A stretch of 64,000 nt of DNA from Jeotgalibacillus aurantiacus (GCF_020595125.1 NZ_JACNMS010000001.1:496001-560000); one strand, 5' to 3'; counted from the first letter of the stretch, positions 26,060-34,907 are shown. The notes: generated by a model from the letters alone, not told the origin. Numbers and translations are program-made.

Positions 26060-26087
26060 TTGCCTTAGGTCAAAAATATGATATAGT
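26060..26087 (+). promoter_or_regulatory. Promoter of zupT with metal-regulator-like dyad
   Basis: TTGCCT (26060-26065), 16 nt, TATAGT (26082-26087). The -35 overlaps TTGCCTTAGGTCAA, which partly resembles MntR-type operators (TTTGCCTTAAGGAAAC). Regulation by a manganese or zinc repressor is a guess. Confidence 0.5.
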
Positions 26088-26123
26088 ATCATTAGAATTA
26101 TTTTAATCTAAAGGAGAATGACC

Positions 26124-26987
26124 ATGGATAATGCGATCTTATATGCTTTTCTGTTAACGCTTTTTGCCGGATTAGCTACCGGGGTCGGAAGTTTGCTTGC
26201 CCTGTTTGCCAAGCGGACCAATACAGCCTTTTTATCTGTAGCACTCGGATTTTCAGCTGGGGTGATGATTTATGTCTCCTTTGTTGAGATTTTCCCAAAA
26301 GCACTGGATGAGCTCGTCGCTGTTCATGGAGAGCAATCCGGAACACTTTATACAGTCATTGCTTTTTTTGCCGGAATGCTATTGATCGGGCTGATCGATA
26401 AGCTCATTCCTACGGCGGGAAATCCACATGAAAGTAAGTATGTTGAAACGGGGTCTGCGACTGGGAGCGCGGCAGCAGAATCGGCTGTAGCAAATGCGGA
26501 CGTTCAAAAAACAGGTCTTTCTCACAAAGCAACAAACAGACTGAAAAAAATGGGTGTCTTTATGGCGCTTGCCATCGGCATCCATAACTTTCCTGAAGGG
26601 TTGGCCACCTTTATTTCAGCGATGGATGATCCGGCCATTGGCCTTGCCATTGCGATAGCTGTAGCGCTTCACAATATTCCGGAGGGGATCGCCGTATCTG
26701 TTCCTATCTATTACGCAACAGGTTCTAAACGAAAAGCATTCAGGCTATCGTTTCTGTCAGGCCTTGCAGAACCTGCCGGCGCACTGATTGGGTTCTTGAT
26801 CTTAATGCCGTTTTTAAATGATACAATTCTTGGACTTGTTTTTGCCGCAGTTGGAGGCATCATGGTCTTTATTTCACTCGACGGCCTCCTTCCAGCTGCA
26901 CGTGAATACGGAAAGGCGCACCACGGAATGTACGGAATGGTTGCCGGTATGATTGTAATGGCATCAAGTTTGATATTGCTTATGTAG
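26124..26987 (+). CDS. zupT: ZIP family divalent metal transporter
   Basis: A 287-aa ZIP-family permease with eight predicted helices. The metal-binding HNFPEGLATF (helix 4) and HNIPEGIAVS (helix 5) motifs are intact, and a variable Ala/Ser-rich loop (about 105-135) links helices 3 and 4. ATG 26124 is chosen because AAAGGAG is only one base from the earlier ATG. ZupT-type proteins import zinc, iron or manganese. Monocistronic with its own terminator. Confidence 0.95.
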   Translation: MDNAILYAFLLTLFAGLATGVGSLLALFAKRTNTAFLSVALGFSAGVMIYVSFVEIFPKALDELVAVHGEQSGTLYTVIAFFAGMLLIGLIDKLIPTAGNPHESKYVETGSATGSAAAESAVANADVQKTGLSHKATNRLKKMGVFMALAIGIHNFPEGLATFISAMDDPAIGLAIAIAVALHNIPEGIAVSVPIYYATGSKRKAFRLSFLSGLAEPAGALIGFLILMPFLNDTILGLVFAAVGGIMVFISLDGLLPAAREYGKAHHGMYGMVAGMIVMASSLILLM

Positions 26988-27022
26988 AAAAAACCACCGT
27001 GTGCGCTGGCACACGGTGGTTT
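26986..27022. terminator. Bidirectional terminator
   Basis: ACCACCGTGTGC pairs with GCACACGGTGGT, flanked by A and T runs, between convergent zupT and cupin genes. Confidence 0.93.
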
Positions 27023-27769
27023 TCACATCTTCTTGCTTTGCTGAAGCAGCTTCGACTTTCCAGTCCGCTCCCAATCCTCCACTGTTTTATAAGCATCCTC
27101 AGGCGTATATCCTTTTCCGACTAATACACCCATGAGGATAAATTCCTGAAGGATATGCAGGGCATTCACGCCTCTTTTTACATCCTCAAGCCCCTCTTCT
27201 ACAAGATAGGACGTGTGCATGACCCACTCATCAGGCGTTTTGCCGAAAACAGAATCCTGCTTGTGGTGGTGAGCAGCTTCTGCGTCTGCTTTCGTCTGAT
27301 GAACCGTTCCCGGTGGATGATTCGGTGGCGCATAGATGGAATACAGCTTCAGTGGAATGGTCCCAGTATTGACAAGGTTATGCCATGTTCCGGCTGGAAT
27401 CAGGATCGCACTGTCGTCCATCACCATTCTCCTGAAAGGCAGCTGATCTTTTGATTTCCCCATCATCACCATTCCCTGTCCCTGCTCTATTCGCAGAAAC
27501 TGATCCACGTCAGGGTGCATCTCAAGCCCGATATCCTCACCCGGGTTCAGACACATCAGCGTTACCTGAAGATGAGTTCCTGTCCATAAGGTCCGACGGA
27601 AAGCCGTATTTTGGAGCGTAGCCTGTGTGATGTTTATGGTGAATGGGTTTGGGCCCTGGTCAGAGAGTGGCGGGTTTGGAATAGGTGATGGCTGATGCTG
27701 ATAAAAAGAACCTGTGTTCATACTGTTTGACGGGTAGGGAACCTGATACATATAATTCTGGCTATACAT
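27023..27769 (-). CDS. Cupin-domain protein with Tyr/Pro/Gln-rich head
   Basis: A 248-aa protein. The first 45 residues are rich in Tyr, Pro, Ser and Gln (MYSQNYMYQVPYPSN), like spore-coat-type extensions. A cupin barrel follows (about 60-150: GEDIGLEMHPDVDQFLRIE, then PAGTWHNLVNTG) with His/Glu metal ligands. A helical C-terminal domain (about 170-248: HILQEFILMGVLVGKGYTP) completes it. Function unknown; a spore-surface role is only a guess from the head region. Confidence 0.82.
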   Translation of the reverse strand: MYSQNYMYQVPYPSNSMNTGSFYQHQPSPIPNPPLSDQGPNPFTINITQATLQNTAFRRTLWTGTHLQVTLMCLNPGEDIGLEMHPDVDQFLRIEQGQGMVMMGKSKDQLPFRRMVMDDSAILIPAGTWHNLVNTGTIPLKLYSIYAPPNHPPGTVHQTKADAEAAHHHKQDSVFGKTPDEWVMHTSYLVEEGLEDVKRGVNALHILQEFILMGVLVGKGYTPEDAYKTVEDWERTGKSKLLQQSKKM

Positions 27770-27927
27770 ATTAAACTCAATCCCTTCAGGCGTGATGAGC
27801 TTAGTTTATGCGTGATGAGTTCAAAAGGTCATTCTTTATCCCATTTCCTCAGTTAACTTATCTGTAAGTCTGTATGGTTTTTATAGTAGTTAATTCAGAT
27901 GAATAAAATAAAAACAAGGAGCTTCCC
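27770..27927. other. Intergenic region
   Basis: Divergent promoter region. CGTGATGAG occurs twice 20 bp apart (27791 and 27811), near the start of the cupin gene. Nothing else recognised. Confidence 0.4.
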
Positions 27928-29082
27928 ATGACTCGACCATTCATGATCCAGACTAAGAAAAATAAGAAAGATTGGTTTATTCAGATTGAAAGTGGAATGA
28001 TTTCCAAGGTTAGTTTCAGCGAGGATGATTGGGATGGCGAGATGCTGCGTTTGCCTGATGGATACCACCTTCTTCCTGGCTTTATTGATCCACACATCCA
28101 TGGTGCTTTTGGAGCGGATGTCATGGACGCAACTCCGGAGACGCTTCAGACGATAGCTGATGGTTTGTTAAAGGAAGGTGTAACAGGCTTTCTCGCTACG
28201 ACGATGACGCAAAGTAAGGAAGCAATACGCGATGCTGTAAGGAATGCCGGGACTTTTATGAAGCAGCAAATCTCTGGCGCGTCACTTCTCGGTGTTCATT
28301 TAGAAGGACCCTTTTTATCACGCGAGAAAGCAGGCGCACAGGATCCTGAACTCATGTCAGAGCCGGATGAAAGCTGGTTCGATCACCTTCTTGAAGTGTC
28401 GGATCACTCGATCAAAGTCGTCACGGCTGCTCCTGAGATTGCTGGTGGACTGTCGTTTTTCAGTAAATATTCTCATAAACTTGTGATGTCAATCGGTCAC
28501 TCCAATGCTACCTACAATCAAGCACTGGATGCGCTTGAAGCAGGCGCTTCACAGGTCACACACCTGTATAATCAGATGAGCGCTTTTCATCACCGGGATC
28601 CGGGTGTAACCGGAGCCGCCCTTCTTCATCCTGAATTGAAAGCAGAGCTGATTGTGGACCTGATCCACTCTCACCCGGAGGCTGTTCGTTTAGCCTGGTT
28701 ACAAAAAGGAGCGGACGGACTGATTCTGATAACCGATTCAATGCGGGCAAAGGGATTGACGGATGGTCGATACGAACTTGGCGGGAATCCGATCGAGGTT
28801 CAGGGAATGCAAGCACGACTTGAGGATGGAACACTAGCCGGAAGTGTTTTGACAATGGAAAAAGCAGTCCAGCATATCATGGCACTCGTTGAACCCTCAG
28901 AGGAAGAGTTGATTAAAATAACGTCGCAAAACGCAGCGAAACAGCTGGGAATTTTTCATCACAAAGGGAGCATCGAAACAGGAAAAGATGCTGATTTGGT
29001 CGTGCTGGATGAACGCTATCAAGTAGCCATGACCATTCAACGAGGCGATATTGTTTATCAAAAAAGTAACCTGCGAGAATAG
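27928..29082 (+). CDS. nagA: N-acetylglucosamine-6-phosphate deacetylase
   Basis: A 384-aa amidohydrolase that removes acetate from GlcNAc-6-phosphate during cell-wall and chitin sugar use. The metal motif is GFIDPHIHGAFGAD, the metal/catalytic Glu is in HLEGPFLS, then HSNATYNQ, THLYNQMSAFHHRDPG and the catalytic Asp in ITDSMRAKG. AAGGAG lies 7 nt upstream and a terminator follows. Unusually it stands without nagB or a nag regulator, so the partner genes must be elsewhere. Confidence 0.96.
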   Translation: MTRPFMIQTKKNKKDWFIQIESGMISKVSFSEDDWDGEMLRLPDGYHLLPGFIDPHIHGAFGADVMDATPETLQTIADGLLKEGVTGFLATTMTQSKEAIRDAVRNAGTFMKQQISGASLLGVHLEGPFLSREKAGAQDPELMSEPDESWFDHLLEVSDHSIKVVTAAPEIAGGLSFFSKYSHKLVMSIGHSNATYNQALDALEAGASQVTHLYNQMSAFHHRDPGVTGAALLHPELKAELIVDLIHSHPEAVRLAWLQKGADGLILITDSMRAKGLTDGRYELGGNPIEVQGMQARLEDGTLAGSVLTMEKAVQHIMALVEPSEEELIKITSQNAAKQLGIFHHKGSIETGKDADLVVLDERYQVAMTIQRGDIVYQKSNLRE

Positions 29083-29097
29083 AATGATACAGCCTTA

Positions 29098-29137
29098 TCC
29101 AAAATAAAAAACCGGAGCACACCGGTTTTTTATTTTT
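29098..29137 (+). terminator. Terminator of nagA
   Basis: AAAAAACCGG pairs with CCGGTTTTTT around a short AGCACA loop, with a T-rich tail. Confidence 0.9.
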
Positions 29138-29161
29138 TCCCATATATATAGTATATTTAAC

Positions 29162-29189
29162 CTATAACTTTTATACTATTTAAGTTATA
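29162..29189 (+). promoter_or_regulatory. Shared 23-bp motif, copy 1 (before diguanylate cyclase)
   Basis: CTATAACTTTTATACTATTT (29162-29181) plus AAG matches 20 of 23 bases of a stretch before the chemoreceptor gene at 40730-40752. Here it also forms an inverted repeat (TATAACTT...AAGTTATA). It may be a promoter or operator of signalling genes. Confidence 0.45.
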
Positions 29190-29237
29190 ATAAGAGTAAG
29201 GTTATTTGTAAAAATTTACGATAAAGGTGTGATACTT

Positions 29238-30389
29238 ATGGTCAGCCTTGATACGATTACCCTGGCACTTGTCATCAGCATGCTGGCTCTTGTTTCAGCA
29301 GTGGTGATGACAATTACATGGAGAATGAACTCTGATGAGAGAGGGCTTGGTTTTTGGGCATGGGGAGCCATCATCGGAGGTCTTGGATTTATGATCATGT
29401 TGATCATGCCGACAATCGGAGCTTATGCGATCGTCATTAACAACGTGGCATCTATTACCGCTCCCATGCTGATACTTGAAGGTATTATGAGATTCCGTAA
29501 CTACGGCAAGGAAAAATGGAGAGTCGTAATCTTGGTTACTGTTATTTTGTACGCAGTGACGATTGCTTTTATTAATAAAGACAACACGACAGTTCGTTAC
29601 CTGTTTCATGATTCACTTGCTCTTATTATTTTCTTCTCGTCAGCATATGTTTTAATCTGGCGGACCAGTGGTATTGAGCGCAAAATTTATGGACTTTCAT
29701 CAATAGTCTTTACGATTATTGGCGCTTTTTTTATAGGAAGAATGATTTTAGCCAGTCAGGGTGTTTTTAACAATGGCGTTGATCACGTTTATAACACCTA
29801 CTTATTCATGGTCATTATACTGTGGATTATTGGCTGGACTTACGGACTCAGCCTGGCCGTTAACTATCGCGCTCACCAGCGGATGATGAGGATTGCGAGT
29901 CACGATTATTTGACCGGTCTTCCAAACCGGAAGTATTTAAACGAATTTTTACATTCAAAAATTGATCAGTCGCTTTCCTCCAAAACACCATTCACACTTT
30001 TTCTGCTGGATTTAAATGGCTTTAAGCAGATCAATGACACATTCGGGCATGGATTCGGAGACCGGGTACTTATCATGATGGCCGATGCAATCCAGGAAAC
30101 GCTGGGTGAAGAGGATTTTGCTGCACGCCTTGGCGGTGATGAATTTGTTATAGTCCTGCATGATATCAGTACACCTGAACAGATTAAGTCCGCTAAAGAA
30201 AAGATCAGGATAACGATTGAACGTGAACGCCCGGTCGCCGGAAGACTGATTGAACTCCGGACATCTATTGGCCATGCAGGATTCCCTTCAAACGGAAGTG
30301 GAATCGATGAAATTCTTCATCAGGCTGATTATTTTATGTACAAAGAGAAGATGATCGATCGGGAGTGCTCTGTTGTTAAAGAAGCATAA
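29238..30389 (+). CDS. Membrane diguanylate cyclase (GGDEF)
   Basis: A 383-aa protein. About six or seven helices occupy residues 1-205, followed by a GGDEF domain (about 215-380). The start DYLTGLPNRKYL, the substrate/metal residues in LDLNGFKQINDT and the active site ARLGGDEFVI are all intact, so c-di-GMP synthesis is likely. The inhibitory RxxD site five residues before GGDEF reads GEED, so product inhibition is probably absent. ATG 29238 follows AAAGGTG. Monocistronic. Confidence 0.95.
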   Translation: MVSLDTITLALVISMLALVSAVVMTITWRMNSDERGLGFWAWGAIIGGLGFMIMLIMPTIGAYAIVINNVASITAPMLILEGIMRFRNYGKEKWRVVILVTVILYAVTIAFINKDNTTVRYLFHDSLALIIFFSSAYVLIWRTSGIERKIYGLSSIVFTIIGAFFIGRMILASQGVFNNGVDHVYNTYLFMVIILWIIGWTYGLSLAVNYRAHQRMMRIASHDYLTGLPNRKYLNEFLHSKIDQSLSSKTPFTLFLLDLNGFKQINDTFGHGFGDRVLIMMADAIQETLGEEDFAARLGGDEFVIVLHDISTPEQIKSAKEKIRITIERERPVAGRLIELRTSIGHAGFPSNGSGIDEILHQADYFMYKEKMIDRECSVVKEA

Positions 30390-30508
30390 TCATGATTGAT
30401 TTTCTTATTATTAAATGAAAAGATTGGAGCATATTATCATTGTTTTAAAGGAGCAGGAACTGAATCCGCGATTGGCTTTGTTATTCTGACAGTAATGAGG
30501 TGACGAAA

Positions 30509-30796
30509 ATGAATCAATTTGTCTTATTCGGAAAGCTGACTGCCATACAGGGGCAGCGGCACCAGTTATTAAAGATTTTAAAAAAGGCTTCTGAGGAAAT
30601 GGTGAAGCTTGAAGAGTGTGAGATATACAGTGTGAGTTTTACTGAAAAAGAGCCGGATGCTGTTTTTGTGTACGAGGTTTGGGAAAATGAAGCTGCTCAT
30701 CAGGCATCTCTTCAACTGGATATTACACAAAAGATGATACAGCAGGCACGGCCGGTCATTGCGAAGATGGAACGGCTATATACACTGGAAAGTTGA
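30509..30796 (+). CDS. Antibiotic-biosynthesis-monooxygenase-like protein 1
   Basis: A 95-aa dimeric alpha-beta barrel protein of the ABM family. The pattern is beta strand FVLFGKLTAI, helix, ECEIYSVSF, then DAVFVYEVWENEAAHQAS and a final ERLYTLES. GAGGTG precedes ATG 30509. A close paralogue lies at 32639-32932, on the other side of the subtilase gene. The reaction is unknown; such proteins modify quinones, degrade haem or act as stress proteins. Confidence 0.88.
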   Translation: MNQFVLFGKLTAIQGQRHQLLKILKKASEEMVKLEECEIYSVSFTEKEPDAVFVYEVWENEAAHQASLQLDITQKMIQQARPVIAKMERLYTLES

Positions 30797-30808
30797 ATAC
30801 GATTGTCA

Positions 30809-30842
30809 GATCAGACCGGAAACGTGTGTTTTCCGGTTTTTG
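30809..30842 (+). terminator. Terminator of ABM gene 1
   Basis: GACCGGAAA pairs with TTTCCGGTT around a CGTGTG loop, then a T-run. Confidence 0.8.
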
Positions 30843-31010
30843 TTTGTTAAACGGTACATTTATCAAAACCTAACGAAGTGACCGGAGTATTGAACGAACC
30901 AAAGCAATGATTGATGGGAACCTCTTTAAAACCGCATGAACTAAATACATTACTATGAACTTTAACCAGAACTACATGAAATTTCCGATGGTATTTAATC
31001 CGTAAAACGT

Positions 31011-31039
31011 CAAAAAGCCCGGAGTTTTCACCCCAGGCC
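31011..31039 (-). terminator. Terminator of the subtilase gene
   Basis: On the minus strand GCCTGG pairs with CCGGGC (one G-U) and is followed by TTTTTG, 11 nt after the stop codon. Confidence 0.75.
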
Positions 31040-31049
31040 TGTCCATTAT

Positions 31050-32318
31050 TTAGTTTACTTTTGCAAATCCGAATCCTGATGCTAAATCATCGCCAACAGC
31101 TGCACTGCGTCCGCCGAGGATGTCATTCGCTTTTGCACGGTTTTGAAGCTCTGTACGAAGTTGAACGTTTGAGAACCCAGGGTTTTCAGCCCATACTTTT
31201 GCTGCAAGTCCTGCAACGTGTGGTGATGCCATTGATGTACCACTGATTGTGTTATAACCACCATTTGGCCACGTTGAGAAGATTGCTGCACCAGGAGCCG
31301 AGATTTCAACGTCTCCTTCCTGGATTACATAGTCACCGTCTCCTCCACGAACACCGCGTGATGAAAAGTCCGCTACACGATACGTGCCATTTTCAAAGCG
31401 GTTTTCAAGCGCTGCTACCGCAATTGCATTTTGCAGTCCACCCGGATAACCAATTGATCCTACGCGGAATCCTGAGTTACCGGCAGCTGCTACAACTAAA
31501 ACACCTTTACCATATGCATAGTCAACTGCATCTGCAATCAGGCTGTTTTTCACAGACGATCCAAGAGACATGTTGATCACTGTTTTCGTTCCAGTTGCCA
31601 CTGCCTGATCAGCAGTATGGCGGATGGCTGCAGCGATATCGTCCGAGTAACCTGAGCCATCATCACCGAGGACCTTATATGCCCATAGATCAGCATCCGG
31701 CGCTACGCCATAAACACCTGTGCCGTCACTGCCACCATCCGCAAGTACTGAACCTGCTACGTGTGTTCCGTGACCGTCTACGTCGTTACAAGATCCGTTA
31801 ACAAGCGGCGTTGCCTGTGTGAAATCCTTACACTGTTCGACAGTTCCTGCAAGGTCATGGTGCCCTGTGAATACACCAGTATCCAGAACGGCTACATTGA
31901 TTCCTGATCCACCTGAAGTTGAAGCTACATTTGCATCGTTATAGATTGCCTGAATCCCCCAAGGTGTCTGGTCAGCAGGTGCTGAAAATGCTGCCGTTAC
32001 ATTTTCTTTATTTCTATAAGTATCAAGTTGAACTTCTTCGACTTTTGTTAATGTAAGATTTTTATTGTTTTGAAGGGCATTAAATTGTGCCGCGTTCATG
32101 TCGGTTGAAAAACCATTCGCGCTTAATTCCCAGCGTGAGTCATATTGTTTTTGAAGTGCTGCCTTTGTTTGCTGAGCAGAACCTCCTGTTACTTCTACGT
32201 AGACACGGAATTTCTCACTATTGCTTACCTGAACGTCCTGTGCTGCGCTTGCCCCCGCTGGCGCTGCCAAACTTGCAGCCAATAATAAACTCATTACAAT
32301 ACTTCTTGATTTCTTCAT
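31050..32318 (-). CDS. Secreted subtilisin-like serine protease (S8)
   Basis: A 422-aa preproprotease. The signal peptide is residues 1-26, an I9-type propeptide about 35-105, and the mature domain follows. The catalytic triad is Asp146 (AVLDTGV), His183 (DGHGTHVAG) and Ser362 (GTSMASPH), with the oxyanion Asn in AAAGNSG. Cys163 and Cys177 could form a disulfide just before the catalytic His, unlike classical cysteine-free Bacillus subtilisins. No C-terminal extra domain. AAAGGAG lies 9 nt before ATG 32318. It is flanked on both sides by ABM paralogues transcribed the other way. Confidence 0.96.
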   Translation of the reverse strand: MKKSRSIVMSLLLAASLAAPAGASAAQDVQVSNSEKFRVYVEVTGGSAQQTKAALQKQYDSRWELSANGFSTDMNAAQFNALQNNKNLTLTKVEEVQLDTYRNKENVTAAFSAPADQTPWGIQAIYNDANVASTSGGSGINVAVLDTGVFTGHHDLAGTVEQCKDFTQATPLVNGSCNDVDGHGTHVAGSVLADGGSDGTGVYGVAPDADLWAYKVLGDDGSGYSDDIAAAIRHTADQAVATGTKTVINMSLGSSVKNSLIADAVDYAYGKGVLVVAAAGNSGFRVGSIGYPGGLQNAIAVAALENRFENGTYRVADFSSRGVRGGDGDYVIQEGDVEISAPGAAIFSTWPNGGYNTISGTSMASPHVAGLAAKVWAENPGFSNVQLRTELQNRAKANDILGGRSAAVGDDLASGFGFAKVN

Positions 32319-32638
32319 TTCCCCGACTCCTTTTGTCAAAATATTTTGTGATTAGTATCATCCTAACAGAGGTTAAGTCTGTTGTTTATCGGGAAATTTA
32401 GCGCGTTTGGAATAGGGTGAAGGGGTATAAATCCCTTTAAATGTAACTGTTTTCCCGAACTATCTGGATTTACAAAACTATTATGTTGGGAAAATTCTGA
32501 TAATATATTGCATTCGATTGACTACTGCTTTATGATTTTTATGATCGAATCTCCTGATTTTTTAACAAAAACTTATCAATTTTACTGTTTTCACTCATTG
32601 GTAAAAAGTGTATGATGATACTAAAAGGGGTAAACTAG
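32319..32638. other. Divergent promoter region
   Basis: AT-rich spacer carrying the promoters of the subtilase (minus) and ABM gene 2 (plus). It has a small dyad AAGGGGTATAAATCCCTTT near 32419 and ATTCGAT...ATCGAAT arms near 32512-32549. I see no further gene and cannot fix the promoters. Confidence 0.4.
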
Positions 32639-32932
32639 ATGACACTTTACGGTGGGTACGGCAAGATCGTTGCTGAAAAAGGAAAGAGAGAAGAATTAGC
32701 CAACCTTCTAACAGAAGCCTCCAGGGAAATGGTAAAGAAAAAAGAATGTGAAATCTTCAGCGTCAGTACCTCAGATGAAGATCCCGACGCGGTTTTTATA
32801 TATGAAGTGTGGACAAGTGAGGACGCACACAAGAGGTCGCTGAATCAGGACGTTACACGTACACTCGTATCGAAAACACTACCGATCATTACAGGGATGG
32901 AAAGGCTGTATACATTAGATGCAAGAAAGTAA
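32639..32932 (+). CDS. Antibiotic-biosynthesis-monooxygenase-like protein 2
   Basis: A 97-aa paralogue of the protein at 30509-30796, with the same landmarks: GGYGKIVAEKGKREEL, KKECEIFSVST, DPDAVFIYEVWTSEDAH and ERLYTLDAR. The shared motifs EEC/KEC-EI-SVS and AVF-YEVW show that the two arose by duplication. AAAGGGG precedes the ATG and a terminator follows. Confidence 0.88.
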   Translation: MTLYGGYGKIVAEKGKREELANLLTEASREMVKKKECEIFSVSTSDEDPDAVFIYEVWTSEDAHKRSLNQDVTRTLVSKTLPIITGMERLYTLDARK

Positions 32933-32940
32933 ATATGAAA

Positions 32941-32982
32941 ACGGACAGCCGCTGTTATTTAGCGGCTGTCCATTTTTTATGT
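32941..32982 (+). terminator. Terminator of ABM gene 2
   Basis: ACGGACAGCCGCT pairs with AGCGGCTGTCCAT, then TTTTT. Confidence 0.92.
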
Positions 32983-33121
32983 TATTTGTACTAAATGATT
33001 TATAGAAAAAGATGATAATGCCCCTAGTAACAAAACAAATAACACGATCAAAATCATTTTCTTTCAAATTCTTCTTTCCACCTTACCTAATCGACTTAAG
33101 ATATAGACAGAGTCATCCTAT

Positions 33122-33535
33122 TTACTTTACTTGCATTTTCCTCACATTTTCTCTGTGAAAAGGTGAATCTTTCACTTCATCAACTACACTGAACGGATTT
33201 CCATCCAAATCAAAGAAATCGAAAAACTTCATCCCTCCGAACTCTCGAATGTCAGACGTACATATCCCCTTGTTATTAAATGATGCGTATGCTTCATGAA
33301 TATCCTCAACGACAAAGTTAAAATACCCATTTTTTTGACCTTGTCCAGCTGTGAATTCCGATATCTGTGGAGAATCAACACTAACAAGCCCCAGTTGTGT
33401 ATCGCTCTCTGGAAAATAAAACCCCGCTCCACCATCCCATTGATCAATCTTTTTCACACCAAGATTTTCTTCATACCACTTCGATGATTGTTCCAGATTT
33501 GCAACTGGAATAAAGACACTTCCTACTCTGAACAC
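33122..33535 (-). CDS. VOC (glyoxalase-like) family protein
   Basis: A 137-aa vicinal-oxygen-chelate protein. Two beta-alpha-beta-beta-beta modules are visible: FIPVANLEQSSKWYEENLG at the start and NFVVEDIHEAYASFNNKG in the second half, ending with DLDGNPFSVVDE. Metal ligands are not certain. Role may be a dioxygenase, isomerase or resistance protein. Alone on its transcript. Confidence 0.9.
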   Translation of the reverse strand: MFRVGSVFIPVANLEQSSKWYEENLGVKKIDQWDGGAGFYFPESDTQLGLVSVDSPQISEFTAGQGQKNGYFNFVVEDIHEAYASFNNKGICTSDIREFGGMKFFDFFDLDGNPFSVVDEVKDSPFHRENVRKMQVK

Positions 33536-33610
33536 AAGCTCTCCCCCTTTTAAATTGCTAAAACCAAATAAAAAGAAGAGCTCCTATTAAACTCTTCTCA
33601 ACATTACATT

Positions 33611-34183
33611 CTACAAAAACCTTTTTATTCCTTTACAGTTAACTAATTCAACAATCTTTCCTGTTATTAGAACGGGGGCAGACTGTACTACACGTATCGC
33701 AAAGGTGAATCCACCACTCCCCTCTTCCCATTCAGCATGAATATGATAAATATATATTCCGGGTTCATCAGGAGCAATGATATCAGAACCATTCCATTCC
33801 GGCTGCTGCACTACATATCTACTTATCCACTGGTCCACTGAGAACATTTTCTCACCTTTCACATTAATATAAATCCGCTCCCCAGATTTTACCTCTACAG
33901 GTGCTGATCGTAAGCCAATATCGTAAATTGAGGTCAAAGGCGATGATACACAGGCAACATTCGTCAGGTTTTTCCAGCAGTATGGTCCCTGCATAACACT
34001 AATCTCGTATTTGCCAGCCATGACTGTTGGCAAGGGTGGCTTTCCCATGACACCAATTACGAGAACGAATACCAGCAGAATAGCCGTAATAATAAAAAAT
34101 GCGCCTTTTAAAATCAATGCGGCCACCACCCTTTTTCTTTTTAGACGGGTGAAAGAGACCGCTCGTTTCATAATAAAGATCAT
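33611..34183 (-). CDS. Membrane-anchored YCW-motif protein A, unknown
   Basis: A 190-aa protein. One N-terminal membrane helix (about residues 24-48) and a beta-rich outside domain whose core GPYCWKNLTNVACVSSP (two Cys, one YCW) is repeated in the neighbour upstream. The domain ends with DIIAPDEPGIYIYHIHAEWEEG, then a beta strand. I do not recognise a named family. Start is uncertain between ATG 34183 and ATG 34171, neither with a good site. It is the last of three genes in an operon. Confidence 0.7.
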   Translation of the reverse strand: MIFIMKRAVSFTRLKRKRVVAALILKGAFFIITAILLVFVLVIGVMGKPPLPTVMAGKYEISVMQGPYCWKNLTNVACVSSPLTSIYDIGLRSAPVEVKSGERIYINVKGEKMFSVDQWISRYVVQQPEWNGSDIIAPDEPGIYIYHIHAEWEEGSGGFTFAIRVVQSAPVLITGKIVELVNCKGIKRFL

Positions 34184-34192
34184 TTGAACATT

Positions 34193-34636
34193 TTATGGCA
34201 AAACCTGTATGGTGAAGAGATAACTGGCGCTCCCTTTCTCCCAGTAGCCAGCCATCCTGTATTGATAGGTGCCTGGTTGATCAGGCGCTTTAAAAGTGGA
34301 TGAATCAAGCACCATACTTTTATAAGTTTTATCTTCAGCGAATTGTTCAACCGAAAAAGAGTTTGCCTGCTTCTGATTAATATGAATCTCTTCTCCAGGC
34401 TCTACAGTCATCCTGTAGGATGCTTTTGCAGGCTCAGTTCCCAGAGAAGGATCAGCTGTCACACATTCCGCTGATATGAGACCCTCCCAGCAATAAGATC
34501 CGCTAATCGGGACGGCACTTTCAAGACCCGCATGAACAGTTATAGAAGGTGGATGATTAACAGACTCTAAACAGATCACGCCAAAAAGAATTAAACTGAT
34601 AAAAGCGAAGAGTATCCACCTCACATAACTAAGCAT
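34193..34636 (-). CDS. Membrane-anchored YCW-motif protein B, unknown
   Basis: A 147-aa paralogue of the preceding entry. One membrane helix (about 6-24), then GSYCWEGLISAECVTADPS, a PGEEIHINQKQANSFSVEQ stretch and KAPDQPGTYQYRMAGYWEKG. The shared layout suggests a beta-sandwich with a Cys-Cys pair outside the cell. It overlaps the upstream small membrane gene by 8 nt. Function unknown. Confidence 0.75.
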   Translation of the reverse strand: MLSYVRWILFAFISLILFGVICLESVNHPPSITVHAGLESAVPISGSYCWEGLISAECVTADPSLGTEPAKASYRMTVEPGEEIHINQKQANSFSVEQFAEDKTYKSMVLDSSTFKAPDQPGTYQYRMAGYWEKGSASYLFTIQVLP

Positions 34637-34907
34637 GACGGCCGGTCCTCATATTAACTAAAATGGTCACCGCTACTAAAATTCCCGTTATGCTGAACAG
34701 TCCGCCAATAGATAAGAAAGACTTTGCGTAGACAGGAATGTCTTTTTCCATTACACGGTCATTGATCTCAAATATCCCCAGATAAATTCCGATCCCTGAC
34801 CCATCAACATCTGTCCCCAGTGACTGAAGCTCAAGTCCTTTTAAAAATAAGATACTGCCGATCAGAATGAAAGCTACTGCCATGACCCATTTCGTCCATT
34901 TATTCAT
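34629..34907 (-). CDS. Small two-helix membrane protein, unknown
   Basis: A 92-aa protein with helices at about residues 6-25 and 60-82 and a Gly/Asp-rich loop between. The longer frame to 34979 is discarded because AAAGGGGAG sits just before ATG 34907. First gene of the three-gene YCW operon. Function unknown. Confidence 0.7.
   Translation of the reverse strand: MNKWTKWVMAVAFILIGSILFLKGLELQSLGTDVDGSGIGIYLGIFEINDRVMEKDIPVYAKSFLSIGGLFSITGILVAVTILVNMRTGRHA

Noticed and set aside
27791-27820. CGTGATGAG repeated at 20 bp as a fifth periodic array
   Set aside because: Only two copies and a 20-bp step; not enough to call an array.
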